From: Candidatus Woesearchaeota archaeon
GTDB taxonomy: Archaea > Nanobdellota > Nanobdellia > Woesearchaeales > WJKV01
Length of the DNA stretch: 56,853 bases
Assembly (NCBI GenBank): GCA_019323495.1
Contig: JAHWHE010000060.1
Coordinates: 1-56,853, forward strand
Direction: 5' to 3'
Each line of letters starts with the position of its first letter. Positions within the stretch are counted from its first letter, which is position 1. Below are positions 48,979 to 56,853 of this stretch, in pieces. The notes below the pieces were generated by a model. It saw nothing but the letters and a program-made list of their open reading frames with translations. It was not told the origin of the DNA and searched no databases. Position numbers and translations under genes: made by a program.

Positions 48979-49950
48979 ATGGGTATTGACTGGGATGAAT
49001 TCGACAAGCTAGATGAAAAAGCGCAGATGAAAATATTTCAAGATCTAGTAATGTCAAAGGATCAGCAATCACGCAATGAATTCGTTTTAGCAAATTTAGA
49101 TGAAATCGGGAAAAGATTTATGTTTGCAAAAAAATTCATGTTGCTCGATATTCTTCCAGAAGGCTTCTACAAGAAAAGTTATTGGGGAGTCGACACTTTC
49201 ACAGGAGAATCCGTTGTGATTTTAATTACAAAACCGGACGTAATCGAGCATAGAAAAATCAAAACAGATTTACCAGAAGAAATCATGTTCCGTAGAGAGT
49301 GTTTGGTAGCATATAACCTCAAGCATCCAAATCTCGCAGAATTTTATGAAGCAGGCACAACCCACGACGGGCAATCATATATCGCTTACAAATTCGATTT
49401 CAATCTTGAAAATAATCTGGAAAAATTTTTGACAGAATATGAATTAACAGCAAAGCAAGCAATCAAAGTGCTTTACAACATAAGTAGAGGTCTAGCTTAT
49501 CTTCATAATAACAGATTAATCCACGGCGATGTCAAAGCTTCAAACATCATAGTGTCTCCGAGAGACTTGTCTGCAAGATTAATAGATTTTGGAAACATCC
49601 AATTAGCAGGCAGAGAAAATCTAAAGCTTACTGGTTCGATTAGTTACACAGCGCCCGAGGTTCTTGACGGAAAAGAAATCACTGCAGCTGCAGATGTCTT
49701 TGGTTTAGGTGTGGTCGGCTACCAGATGCTCTACAGAAAACTTCCGTTTTCAGTCAGTCCAGAAGAATGGCCAGACGGATTGATAGAAAAGATAAAGACA
49801 GAAGAACCAAGAATAGACAAGAAATTCTATTTCCTGAAAAAGATGCTGGAAAAAGATCCAAAAAAACGGCTTCAGAGCGGGAAAGAATGCATGGATGAAT
49901 TATACTGGATAAGATATCTCCCCCTTATCTTTTTCGAGCCATTTTTTTAA
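48979..49950 (+). CDS. Eukaryotic-type Ser/Thr protein kinase with altered catalytic loop
   Basis: 323 residues. Catalytic loop HGDVKASN (182-189, HGD instead of HRD), DFGN (203-206), TAPEVLD (APE motif), the F-helix DVFGLGVVGYQML, and a beta-3 Lys candidate K85. The Gly-rich loop is not recognisable. A 50-residue N-terminal helical part precedes. Kinase activity is plausible because the Asp, Lys and Asn are kept. Ends in a hydrophobic stretch (YLPLIFFEPFF), maybe membrane-touching. Confidence 0.88.
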   Translation: MGIDWDEFDKLDEKAQMKIFQDLVMSKDQQSRNEFVLANLDEIGKRFMFAKKFMLLDILPEGFYKKSYWGVDTFTGESVVILITKPDVIEHRKIKTDLPEEIMFRRECLVAYNLKHPNLAEFYEAGTTHDGQSYIAYKFDFNLENNLEKFLTEYELTAKQAIKVLYNISRGLAYLHNNRLIHGDVKASNIIVSPRDLSARLIDFGNIQLAGRENLKLTGSISYTAPEVLDGKEITAAADVFGLGVVGYQMLYRKLPFSVSPEEWPDGLIEKIKTEEPRIDKKFYFLKKMLEKDPKKRLQSGKECMDELYWIRYLPLIFFEPFF

Positions 49951-50013
49951 TATATACTTCCAGAAAAACTTATATACTAGAACTGCTACAAATATACAGA
50001 ACGGGGGTAAACT

Positions 50014-50928
50014 ATGAAAAGAAAGGTGGTTAAGCAGGGAGCTGCGACTCTGACTGTTTCTTTGCCTACTCCGTGGACCAAAAAATACAATATCAAGCCG
50101 GGCGATGAGATAGAAGTTGAGGTCCAGGACAAAGCAATAATCATAACAAACGATAAGCAAGTAACAATAGAAACAAAACAGATAGACATTTCCAAACTGC
50201 ATCCTTTAATCAACAGAACAATACTCAGATCTTATCAGCAGGGTTACGATGAATTGAAATTAGTTTTTGACAAGCCAGAATTGATACAAAATGCTCAAAG
50301 GGTTGTAAACGAACTGATAGGTTTTGAATCTGTGGAGCAGGGAAAGAATTACTGCGTTCTAAGAGACATCTCAGGAAGCTCTGCAGAAGAATTTGAAAAC
50401 ATCTACAGGAGAATCTTTCTTCTGCTGAAAAGCATGGCAAATGACAGCTTTGACTGGTTCAAAGAAGAAAACCACGATAATCTTAAGAACACTGCGTACA
50501 GGGACATCGATGTGAACAAGTTCTGCAATTTTTGTTTAAGGCATCTGAATAAGAAAGGCTATAAGGATTATACAAAAACATCTACCATCTTCTACATCAT
50601 ACAAAGACTGGAAGAAGTCGGCGACGGTTACAAAGAATTAATCAACTACATCAGCGAACAAAAGATAAAACCAAGCAAAGAACTTTTAGACATCTATCAG
50701 AAAACATCGCAGCTGCTGAATCTATGCTATGAATTCAGTTTCCAGCACAAGAGGGTAAAAGCATTGGAGATCTCAAACATTTATGATAATATTAAACAAG
50801 ACATAAAAGCACAGTTAAAAAGTCCAGAATCGCACAATAAGACTTACTGCTTGAGCGCGATCAAATCCTTAGTAGACAAGATCATCCTGATACAAGGAAG
50901 CCAATTGGCTTTCATAGAAGACATATAA
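50014..50928 (+). CDS. AbrB-PhoU-type regulator
   Basis: 304 residues. N-terminal AbrB/SpoVT DNA-binding domain (KRKVVKQGAATLTVSLPTPW, KKYNIKPGDEIEVEV) and then a PhoU-like helical domain (RRIFLLLKSMANDSFDWF and RLEEVGDGYKELINYI). Archaeal proteins of this form regulate phosphate uptake. No pst genes are in the window. SD GGGGGT (50002-50007), TATA CTTATATAC (49969-49977). Confidence 0.87.
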   Translation: MKRKVVKQGAATLTVSLPTPWTKKYNIKPGDEIEVEVQDKAIIITNDKQVTIETKQIDISKLHPLINRTILRSYQQGYDELKLVFDKPELIQNAQRVVNELIGFESVEQGKNYCVLRDISGSSAEEFENIYRRIFLLLKSMANDSFDWFKEENHDNLKNTAYRDIDVNKFCNFCLRHLNKKGYKDYTKTSTIFYIIQRLEEVGDGYKELINYISEQKIKPSKELLDIYQKTSQLLNLCYEFSFQHKRVKALEISNIYDNIKQDIKAQLKSPESHNKTYCLSAIKSLVDKIILIQGSQLAFIEDI

Positions 50929-50936
50929 TAAATAAA

Positions 50937-51965
50937 CTAGATCTCGTTCTCCAATCTTTTCAAGAACTCAGGAAAATCATCTACAGCTATGCAAGCACCG
51001 CAAGTAGTAGGATGCCCGCCACCATAGCCTTTCAGTCCAACTAAAATCTTTTCCAGGATAGGAGGTAAAGACTTCTGGTCATAACGCAGGCTCATCTTGA
51101 TCTCACCGCTCTTCTCCCTGCCAACTATCACCAGTTTTTTTGGATACTTGTAGGCAAGCTCGTTTGCAAGGTCTTTTGTAACAGAAATCTTTCCGCTCTT
51201 GTATATGAAAACATACAATTTTCCAGCAGGCTTGACATTATCAGCCTCTTTCAGAATCTCATCGTAAGCCTCTCTTATTTTCTTGTAGTGTTTTAGTATA
51301 TAGCTTGCACGCGAACTTTCCCCTTTCAATAATTCAGTAGGTTGATCAACCCTGGTCAATATCTTGATGCAGTTCATAACTTTGGATGTTGGCCCTTTCA
51401 ATAGCAATGAAAAAATATCATTCAATTTTCCCAAAGGAGTTCCGTATTTGATTTTCTCTAAGTTTCCAAAAGGCTTCTTCAGAAGATAGGGATATTTTTC
51501 TATCAATTGGTCTATGAAAGGGGGCAGGAAATTATCGCCGACACAACCCACTGCCGCAATCCACATGTCCTGGTCCACCACCCTATAGCACCAGTAAGCC
51601 ACAGGGCTGTACTCGTCTGGATCTTGGACTCTCGGGTTAAAATACTTTATTCTTTTCCCGACATCTTTTACATCGTGATGGTCTATCCATACTATGGGCA
51701 CTTTGACATTATCATAAAAGCTATCTTCGATCTCTGCAATATCTAGAACAAATACTTTGTCAGCCCCAAATTCGTTTACTTTCTGTGCAAAAAACAAATT
51801 CAGCCTGGGAGCTGCTTTGATAGGAACACCCCTGCCTTCTCTCTTGTACCTATACAGTAAAAGAAACGAGGCCAGGCCATCAGGATCATCATGAAAAAGA
51901 AAAATAGGTTTCTTGCAATTATCAAGCTCTTCTTTTATTTGCTGCAGTTGTTTATCAGGTATCAT
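50937..51965 (-). CDS. DHH-family phosphoesterase (RecJ-like)
   Basis: 342 residues. DHH motifs: IFLFHDDPDGLASFLLLYRY (motif I), VFVLDIAEIED, IVWIDHHDVKD (DHH) and the DHHA1 GGGHPTTCGA at the end. Archaea have several such proteins, among them Cdc45/RecJ homologues acting with GINS; this one could be a GINS-linked nuclease or a small-nucleotide phosphodiesterase. The full set of metal ligands is present, so it is likely active. A GINS gene lies 4 kb away. Confidence 0.88.
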   Translation of the reverse strand: MIPDKQLQQIKEELDNCKKPIFLFHDDPDGLASFLLLYRYKREGRGVPIKAAPRLNLFFAQKVNEFGADKVFVLDIAEIEDSFYDNVKVPIVWIDHHDVKDVGKRIKYFNPRVQDPDEYSPVAYWCYRVVDQDMWIAAVGCVGDNFLPPFIDQLIEKYPYLLKKPFGNLEKIKYGTPLGKLNDIFSLLLKGPTSKVMNCIKILTRVDQPTELLKGESSRASYILKHYKKIREAYDEILKEADNVKPAGKLYVFIYKSGKISVTKDLANELAYKYPKKLVIVGREKSGEIKMSLRYDQKSLPPILEKILVGLKGYGGGHPTTCGACIAVDDFPEFLKRLENEI

Positions 51966-52087
51966 TTATCTCAGCTCACATCTATATAAAAAAATATAAC
52001 AATTAATTGCTAATTTGAAAAAAGAGGACATATATAAAGGTTGGTTATTCCGAAGGATTTATATACCAAAACTCCCTTTTTTCAGGC

Positions 52088-52588
52088 ATGGAAGAAGAAA
52101 CAGTATTCAATGTCAAGATCAGCAAAAGGGGCGTTTTTGACATGGACAAGCTATACAGCGCAGTGATGAAATGGTACAAAGCTCACGATTTCAAGGCAGC
52201 AGAAACAAAGCATAAGGACAAGCCTGACGCCTATGGAGGCAGGGTATTGTATCATGAATGGGCAGGCGATGTCAAGGCCACACCATACGTGAGATATTTT
52301 ACAGATGTCATATTTGATGTCAGGGAAGCAACCCCTGTTGAGGTCAAGAAAGAAGACAAGAAGCTGAAAAAGACAAGGGCAAGAATCAGCATAACAATAC
52401 ATTCAAGGACAGTTGCAGACTGGAGAAAAGTTTTTGAAAAGGGCCCGTTCATGAAGCGATTTGAGAAATTAGTCAACAAATATTTAAGAAAAAGAGACAT
52501 CACCAGCCTTCAAGGACAGTTGATTGCCTGGAGCAGCGAACTGCACAGCACATTGAAAAAACAATTGGAAATGGAAACTGCAGGTTAA
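52088..52588 (+). CDS. Unknown protein, first of a paralogous pair
   Basis: 166 residues, soluble, no Cys motif. It shares the N-terminal layout of the next gene: KRGVFDMDKLYSAVMKWYKA here and SYSGLFNARDLYNVFVSWIS there, then KPDAYGGRVLYHEW against a similar acidic strand. TATA at 52060-52069 is about 25 nt before the ATG (leaderless). The pair is 11 nt apart, so one operon. I recognise no family; a heterodimer made from duplicated genes is a reasonable inference. Confidence 0.68.
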   Translation: MEEETVFNVKISKRGVFDMDKLYSAVMKWYKAHDFKAAETKHKDKPDAYGGRVLYHEWAGDVKATPYVRYFTDVIFDVREATPVEVKKEDKKLKKTRARISITIHSRTVADWRKVFEKGPFMKRFEKLVNKYLRKRDITSLQGQLIAWSSELHSTLKKQLEMETAG

Positions 52589-52599
52589 ATAAAAACAAA

Positions 52600-53103
52600 A
52601 TGGGAGAAAAACTAGCCGTCATTGAAAAGAAGATCAGCTATTCAGGACTATTCAATGCTAGAGACTTGTACAATGTTTTTGTCAGCTGGATTAGCGAAAA
52701 AGACTGGGACTTGATAGAACCTACGCACAGAGAAACTGTTTCAGAGACAGGCAAGGAAATAGTCTTTATATTTGAGCCCGAAAAAAAGATGAGCGACTAT
52801 GTCAAGTTCTTTGGTTATTTTGAAATAGTATTATCAGGTGTAGAAGATGTTGTGATAAAAAGAGGCGAAAAAGAAATTCCATTGAACAAGGGCAATGTAG
52901 ATATTGCAATAAAAGGAATTATCAAGACCGATTACGAAGGCATGTGGGTCAGTTCTCCTATGCACACTGTGATGAAAGCATTCTATGAAAAATTCATCAA
53001 AGCAAGCGAGATCAAGGATTTCAAGAAAGAATTGACAGCGGACATAGAACATCTTAACAATCAAATTAAGAGCCATCTGAACTTGTTCCAGTACACAAAA
53101 TAA
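52600..53103 (+). CDS. Unknown protein, second of a paralogous pair
   Basis: 167 residues; see the preceding gene. The common plan is a N-terminal strand, a helix with a Trp (FVSWISEKDWDLIEP), beta-strands, and a C-terminal helix pair (TADIEHLNNQIKSHLNLFQ). No signal peptide or membrane helix. Function unknown. Confidence 0.68.
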   Translation: MGEKLAVIEKKISYSGLFNARDLYNVFVSWISEKDWDLIEPTHRETVSETGKEIVFIFEPEKKMSDYVKFFGYFEIVLSGVEDVVIKRGEKEIPLNKGNVDIAIKGIIKTDYEGMWVSSPMHTVMKAFYEKFIKASEIKDFKKELTADIEHLNNQIKSHLNLFQYTK

Positions 53104-53108
53104 TCTGC

Positions 53109-53118
53109 AAAACGTTTA
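53109..53118 (+). promoter_or_regulatory. TATA box for tRNA-Leu
   Basis: AACGTTTATAAAG-type sequence about 53109-53118, some 45 nt ahead of the tRNA-Leu start; likely promoter of the tRNA-Leu, tRNA-Thr and possibly methyltransferase transcript. Confidence 0.5.
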
Positions 53119-53161
53119 TAAAGACTTCCTTTTTCTGGTATACAATACAAACATCGATTTT

Positions 53162-53283
53162 GCGGGGGTAGCAAAGTCTGGAAAATGCGCAGGACTTAAG
53201 CCCTCAATGGGATACTTACAGTTCCTGAAAGTAAGAAATCCTGTCCCTTAGTGGGTCCGTGGGTTCAAATCCCACCCCCCGCA
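53162..53283 (+). tRNA. tRNA-Leu (UAA) with intron
   Basis: Acceptor GCGGGGG/CCCCCGC (53162-53168, 53276-53282), anticodon stem CAGGA/TCCTG, loop CTTAAG plus A38 with anticodon TAA, a 37-nt intron at 53201-53237 (37/38 site), long variable arm TCCCTTAGTGGG, T arm GTGGGTTCAAATCCCAC and discriminator A. Confidence 0.93.
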
Positions 53284-53293
53284 TTTACAATTT

Positions 53294-53367
53294 GCCCCTG
53301 TGGCTTAGCCTGGTATAGCACGGCCTTGGTAAGGCCGGGATCGAGGGTTCAAATCCCTCCAGGGGCT
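53294..53367 (+). tRNA. tRNA-Thr (GGU)
   Basis: Acceptor GCCCCTG/CAGGGGC, anticodon stem CGGCC/GGCCG with loop TTGGTAA (anticodon GGT), T arm GAGGGTTCAAATCCCTC, discriminator U. No intron. Ten nt after tRNA-Leu. Confidence 0.95.
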
Positions 53368-53375
53368 TTTTCACA

Positions 53376-54152
53376 ATGTCACTAAAAGAACTTGCGCCAA
53401 CATATCACACACGATTGACTGAAGTCGCAAAAGAAATAAACAATCCAGACAAACTGCTTAATGCCGGTTGTGGAGACGGTTTATTCGACTATTTCTTGAA
53501 AAAGAAAGCGAAAAATTTAGTATCATTCGACATAAATGAAGGCGACATACAAATAGCAAAGGCATTAAATCCTGACAAGAAAATTACATACTATATTGGG
53601 ACTGCAGAGAAAGTTCCATACAACTCGGACACTTTCGATTGCATTATCTGTGTGGATGTTCTTGAACACATAAAAGAAGACATGCGTGCAATCAAGGAAT
53701 TAGTGCGGGTTTTGAAAAAGAAAGGAAAACTGATAATTACAGTGCCTTCTAAGAATTTCCCCCTCACTTATGATCCAATAAACTATGTTCTCAACAGAAT
53801 GGGCACGAAATTAAGAATAGGCATATGGGGCTGGGGTCATGAACGTCTTTACACCCCAAAAGAATTAGCCAATAAAGTAAATCTTAAGATTGTGAAAACA
53901 AAATATCTTTCGCATCCGATTATAGGTATAGTTGAAAACAGCTATGTTAACAGCTTATTGCAGAGATTCACTAAAAACGATCCAAAAAACCAGGCCAAAA
54001 TTAATAAAAATATAGACAAAATAAAAAAATCAGTCAAGTACAAGCCCCCTAAAATTCTAATAAAGATAAGGGATTTATTCATCAAATTAGACAACAAAAT
54101 TTATGCAAGATCAAAAAAAAGTATAGGAATATTGCTAGTATTTGAAAAATAA
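53376..54152 (+). CDS. Class I SAM-dependent methyltransferase
   Basis: 258 residues. Motif I LLNAGCGDGLFDYFL (SAM site), SFDINEGDIQIAKAL (acidic residue), the FDCIICVDVLEHIKEDM motif and LKKKGKLIITVPSKN (motif post IV). The ATG is only 8 nt after tRNA-Thr, with no TATA box of its own between, so the mRNA probably arises by cutting the tRNA transcript. C-terminus Lys-rich. Substrate unknown. Confidence 0.85.
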   Translation: MSLKELAPTYHTRLTEVAKEINNPDKLLNAGCGDGLFDYFLKKKAKNLVSFDINEGDIQIAKALNPDKKITYYIGTAEKVPYNSDTFDCIICVDVLEHIKEDMRAIKELVRVLKKKGKLIITVPSKNFPLTYDPINYVLNRMGTKLRIGIWGWGHERLYTPKELANKVNLKIVKTKYLSHPIIGIVENSYVNSLLQRFTKNDPKNQAKINKNIDKIKKSVKYKPPKILIKIRDLFIKLDNKIYARSKKSIGILLVFEK

Positions 54153-54209
54153 ATAAAAAATAAAATTCAAGAAAAATAAATCAAAAAATAATCAGAACAA
54201 ATTATGAAT

Positions 54210-54428
54210 TTATTCTCTTTCTATCTCGCTTCCCTTTTGAAGCAACTGGACATTCTGAGCTTGTTTTCCTCGCTCAGTCTCAACAGCGTCAAAAGATACA
54301 CGGTCTCCGTCACGCAAAAATGTACCTTCAGCGATTGCTGAGCTGTGTACAAAGTAGTCGCTTCCATCTTCGCCTTGGATAAAACCATATCCTTTGGTTC
54401 TGTTGAACCATTTTACTGTTCCTTCCAT
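54210..54428 (-). CDS. cspA: Cold-shock protein (CspA family)
   Basis: 72 residues, single CSD fold. RNP1 and RNP2 sites: GTVKWFNRTKGYGFIQ and DYFVHSSAI; then GDRVSFDAVETERGKQAQNV. Binds single-stranded RNA or DNA. SD AGGAGGA (minus, about 54444-54438) and a long AT-rich leader of about 60 nt after TATA CTTTAAAAG (about 54513-54505), as usual for csp genes. Confidence 0.93.
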   Translation of the reverse strand: MEGTVKWFNRTKGYGFIQGEDGSDYFVHSSAIAEGTFLRDGDRVSFDAVETERGKQAQNVQLLQKGSEIERE

Positions 54429-54533
54429 TTTAACTTATCCTCCTATTACTTGCTCAAGAAAAATCCTAAGAAATCCTTGAACTTCAGGCAGATAAAATCT
54501 CTCTTCTTTTAAAGCTTTTGGTCAAAATTAAAT

Positions 54534-55202
54534 CTAATAGAACTCAAGTTTGCCGTCCAGATAAGTCCCGCTATAGAGCTTGACAGGCCTCCAGTTGTCA
54601 ATGACCAATTCTGCTCCTAGCCATTCTGCAAGAAGGTCCGGATTCCCGATAGTTGCGCTCAAGGCAATCAGCTGATACGAAGGCAGCAAGTTCCGCAGCA
54701 TTGTAATCAATATTTCCACAGTAGGGCCTCTGCCAGGATCGTTTATCAGGTGTGTTTCATCAACAATTATCGTAAATATCTCCTTTATCCATTCTGCTTT
54801 GTGCCTGATCAAGCTGTCGAGCTTTTCAGCGGTCACAATGATCAAATCATTCCTGCCAAGATAGCTGTCCTTGCTGTCAAGATCGCCTATTGCCAATCCT
54901 ATCCGCAAAAATGGAAAGTCTTTTTTGAAATCCTTATACTTTTCATTTGCCAAAGCCTTCAAAGGAACTATGTAGACTGCTTTTCCCTTGCCGTCCAAAA
55001 CATTCTTGACACAGGCCAATTCTGCAATCAAAGTCTTGCCGCTTGCAGTGGGGGTACAAACCACCAAATTACAACAATCGAACAAACCAGCAATTATAGC
55101 TTTCTCCTGGCAAGGTCTCAACTCCTGTATATTTCTGCAAGACAAAACATCAAATAATTGAGAAGGAATCTTTTCTTTTATATCAGATAATTTCATAATC
55201 AA
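54534..55202 (-). CDS. Hel308/Ski2-like helicase, first RecA domain only (truncated)
   Basis: 222 residues, where Hel308 has about 700. The visible part is complete for RecA1: LRPCQEKAIIAGLF, CTPTASGKTLIAELA (Walker A), VPLKALANEKYKDF, VTAEKLDSLIRH, IVDETHLI (DETH) and LSATIGNPDLLAEWLGAEL. It ends GTYLDGKLEFY where RecA2 should begin and stops; no RecA2 follows within 300 nt, where cspA lies. It may be a pseudogene, one half of a split gene, or a stable short form. The start is ATG at 55202 or 55196. Follows eL44 by 8 nt. Confidence 0.8.
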   Translation of the reverse strand: MIMKLSDIKEKIPSQLFDVLSCRNIQELRPCQEKAIIAGLFDCCNLVVCTPTASGKTLIAELACVKNVLDGKGKAVYIVPLKALANEKYKDFKKDFPFLRIGLAIGDLDSKDSYLGRNDLIIVTAEKLDSLIRHKAEWIKEIFTIIVDETHLINDPGRGPTVEILITMLRNLLPSYQLIALSATIGNPDLLAEWLGAELVIDNWRPVKLYSGTYLDGKLEFY

Positions 55203-55210
55203 GAATAAAT

Positions 55211-55528
55211 CTATTCAAAAACTATTTTTTTAGCCCTTATGCCTCCGCTCTGGACATGGCTTTTCCTGCATACACCGCACAAGTATCGCAGATCTGTTTT
55301 CTTGCTTCTTTTTTTGTTCCATCTCTTCCACTTGGTCATCGCGCCCTTGCTGGTTTTTCCTTTGTTACCAAAACCTCTATCGTCGCCTCTCTTTCTCATC
55401 CTCATTCTTGAGCCCCTTGTCATAGGATGGGTTTTATTCTTGCCCCTATTCTTTTCCTGCTTTATTTTATGCTTGGTATGCTTCTTGCAGTATGGGCATA
55501 ATCTTTTGACTTCTTTTGGTATCTTCAT
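55211..55528 (-). CDS. rpl44e: Ribosomal protein eL44 (eL42)
   Basis: 105 residues, very basic. MKIPKEVKRLCPYCKKHTKH and LRYLCGVCRKSHVQSG give the two zinc Cys pairs of eL42/eL44; RGSRMRMRKRG and KTSKGAMTKWKRWNKKRSKK are typical. E-site 50S protein. Its start overlaps the GINS stop (ATGA). Confidence 0.94.
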   Translation of the reverse strand: MKIPKEVKRLCPYCKKHTKHKIKQEKNRGKNKTHPMTRGSRMRMRKRGDDRGFGNKGKTSKGAMTKWKRWNKKRSKKTDLRYLCGVCRKSHVQSGGIRAKKIVFE

Positions 55529-56166
55529 TTTACAACCATTGCTCTATTATTTTTAACCATCAATTGTGCGATTTCGTCTGGCAGATCAACGACCTGGTCC
55601 TGCGAATATGGCCCGTATCTTTCCATGTTAGGCCCCATGAACACAGGCACATCCTCGATAAACTTTATTTGTACTGAATCTGCCTCGTCTTCATCTTGTA
55701 GTTCAGATGGGATTTTTAAAGGTTTGGGTTTTTCATCCCCTATTTCAGGCAGATTCTCCTGCAGGATCCTGTTTATTAAGTTTTTCCTGAACTTGTTCAA
55801 GACATCCAGAACAGCGTCATAAAGCTGTTTCTCTGACTCAAGCAGATTAGTTGTATTTGCAATCTGGTTATTGGTCCTGGACACATCCCGGGCAAGAAGG
55901 ATTATCTTCTTTTCTCTCCATTCATAGATGTCTTTTAGCAGCTTGTGCGCATTGTCTATCTGCTGGACTACTTTTCTTTTCTCTTCAAATCCGAACAGCC
56001 CTTGATCGTTTTTTTTGTTTTCCAGGAGTTCTTGTTTTTCCTTAAGGTAAGCTATCACATTAGCTAAGAAGTTCTCGTCCAGTTCTTGCAGCTCACCACT
56101 GTTCTTCTCTCTACGAAGTACATCGTATAAAGTATCATAAGTAATTTTAATTTCAGTATCAGTCAT
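55525..56166 (-). CDS. gins51: GINS complex subunit Gins51
   Basis: 213 residues. N-terminal A-domain (ITYDTLYDVLRREKNSGELQ, LDENFLANVIAYLKEKQ) and C-terminal B-domain (IKFIEDVPVFMGPNMERYGPY, VDLPDEIAQLMVKNNRAMVV) as in archaeal Gins51/Gins15. GINS with MCM and Cdc45/RecJ forms the replicative helicase. Overlaps eL44 by four nt. Confidence 0.9.
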   Translation of the reverse strand: MTDTEIKITYDTLYDVLRREKNSGELQELDENFLANVIAYLKEKQELLENKKNDQGLFGFEEKRKVVQQIDNAHKLLKDIYEWREKKIILLARDVSRTNNQIANTTNLLESEKQLYDAVLDVLNKFRKNLINRILQENLPEIGDEKPKPLKIPSELQDEDEADSVQIKFIEDVPVFMGPNMERYGPYSQDQVVDLPDEIAQLMVKNNRAMVVK

Positions 56167-56229
56167 CTTCCCCCAAAAAGCCTGAATTTACTCTAGTTTT
56201 TATACTTTTCTACTATAATTATCTTACTA

Positions 56230-56853
56230 TTATACGCCTGCAAAGACATTGTGCTTGTCCCTGACCAGTTTGACCTTAAATCTCTTCTTGTCAAAATTAG
56301 GCACACTAATCAGCCTGCCATCAGAAACACCGATTCCAGGGTACCTTGCTTCAACCACGACTGCCTGCCCTTTCCTGAAAGGCTTTGCCAAGGTCTTCTG
56401 TTTTTCTATCTTTATACCAGTATCAGGATCTAGAAGCTTTATCTTGTGCCTTTTTTCCAGCTCTTTCAATCGATCCTCAAACTCAATAAAATCAAGCTCT
56501 TTTGCAGGCTTCCTTCCCCCTGCATATGACAGAAAATTCTGGATGCCTACAAAAGCCCCGATTTCTTTTGCGAATTCAATTATCCTGCCAATCTCCTGCT
56601 CATTGATTCCCTGCAGATAGATAGGAGCTATAACCAGATCAAGGCCTTTCTGCCTAATATAGCGCGCCATTTGCATCACATGCTCAACATCATAACCATT
56701 TTCATCACTGGCTCCTGCAATCCTTGACGCCAATTTCTTCTCTATCGCATTCAAAGAAAGATTGAACCTGGTCAAGCCAGCGCATACCAAAGCATCAACC
56801 AATTCCTTTGTCAGCAAAGTGCCGTTCGTATTAATCGAAATGTTCTTCACGAT
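56230..56853 (-). CDS. Radical SAM protein, C-terminal part (partial)
   Basis: The window ends inside this gene; 207 residues visible, beginning IVKNISINTNGTLL (the strand with NTNGTLL is characteristic of radical SAM barrels near motif 3 or 4). Later TRFNLSLNAIEKKLASRIAG, then VIAPIYLQGINEQEI and a C-terminal beta-rich, TRAM-like domain (KPFRKGQAVVVEARYPG onwards). The CxxxCxxC site is beyond the window. Similar archaeal proteins with C-terminal TRAM-like parts exist, function unknown. Confidence 0.8.
   Translation of the reverse strand: MVKNISINTNGTLLTKELVDALVCAGLTRFNLSLNAIEKKLASRIAGASDENGYDVEHVMQMARYIRQKGLDLVIAPIYLQGINEQEIGRIIEFAKEIGAFVGIQNFLSYAGGRKPAKELDFIEFEDRLKELEKRHKIKLLDPDTGIKIEKQKTLAKPFRKGQAVVVEARYPGIGVSDGRLISVPNFDKKRFKVKLVRDKHNVFAGV

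Overview
The window is a densely packed piece of a low-GC archaeal chromosome. The marks of Archaea are direct: a split archaeal RNA polymerase operon (H, B'', B', A', A'') followed by eL30, NusA, uS12 and uS7; archaeal/eukaryotic-type ribosomal proteins (eS19, eL39, eL31, eL44, uS15); a GINS subunit, RNase P protein Rpr2, SepF, TrmB and AbrB-PhoU regulators; introns at 37/38 in two tRNAs; and TATA boxes about 25-27 nt before many start codons (leaderless mRNAs). Many small genes of no known family, a stand-alone NFACT-R protein and long secreted Asn/Thr/Ser-rich proteins recall DPANN lineages (Woesearchaeota/Pacearchaeota-like); that placement is inference.

Layout. 1-5.7 kb: hypothetical genes, an ADP-ribosylglycohydrolase fused to a PHP domain, SepF and a ZPR1-type zinc protein. 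5.7-10.6 kb: metallophosphoesterase, a PHP protein and an Lhr-type helicase. 10.8-18.4 kb: a two-gene surface operon, namely a secreted Pro-rich protein whose C-terminal 500 residues look like amphipathic beta-strands, and a 1824-residue membrane-anchored protein with nine Ig-like repeats, a long Asn-rich solenoid and a PKD domain. 18.4-19.8 kb: eS19-eL39-eL31. 19.8-23.8 kb: an unknown 522-aa protein, the NFACT-R protein, a type IV pilin-like gene and a secreted Cys-rich protein. 23.9-33.3 kb (minus): the RNA polymerase operon headed by tRNA-Lys and an abnormal tRNA-Asp. 33.5-38.2 kb: a thioredoxin-fold lipoprotein, tRNA-Tyr (intron), tRNA-Pro, two exported membrane proteins and an acylphosphatase. 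38.2-42.4 kb (minus): B12-dependent ribonucleotide reductase with NrdR and a probable operator, a DUF1858 protein and a ferredoxin. 42.5-45.9 kb: GNAT, enolase and a bacterial-type phosphoglycerate mutase. 45.8-52 kb: regulators (TrmB, winged helix, Lrp-like, AbrB-PhoU), uS15, Rpr2, a protein kinase and a DHH phosphoesterase. 52-56.9 kb: a pair of unknown paralogs, tRNA-Leu (intron), tRNA-Thr, a methyltransferase, a cold-shock protein, a helicase cut off after its first RecA domain, eL44, GINS and part of a radical SAM protein.

The points most worth following are: (1) the 10.8-18.4 kb surface operon with a possible beta-barrel; (2) a family of ~92-nt intergenic elements with inverted ends (three copies and a remnant within 15 kb); (3) the ARH-PHP fusion; (4) a tRNA-Asp gene lacking the 3' strand of its T stem; (5) a helicase gene that stops after one RecA domain. 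No CRISPR array, insertion sequence or integrase was seen, and no gene-free stretch exceeds about 300 nt.
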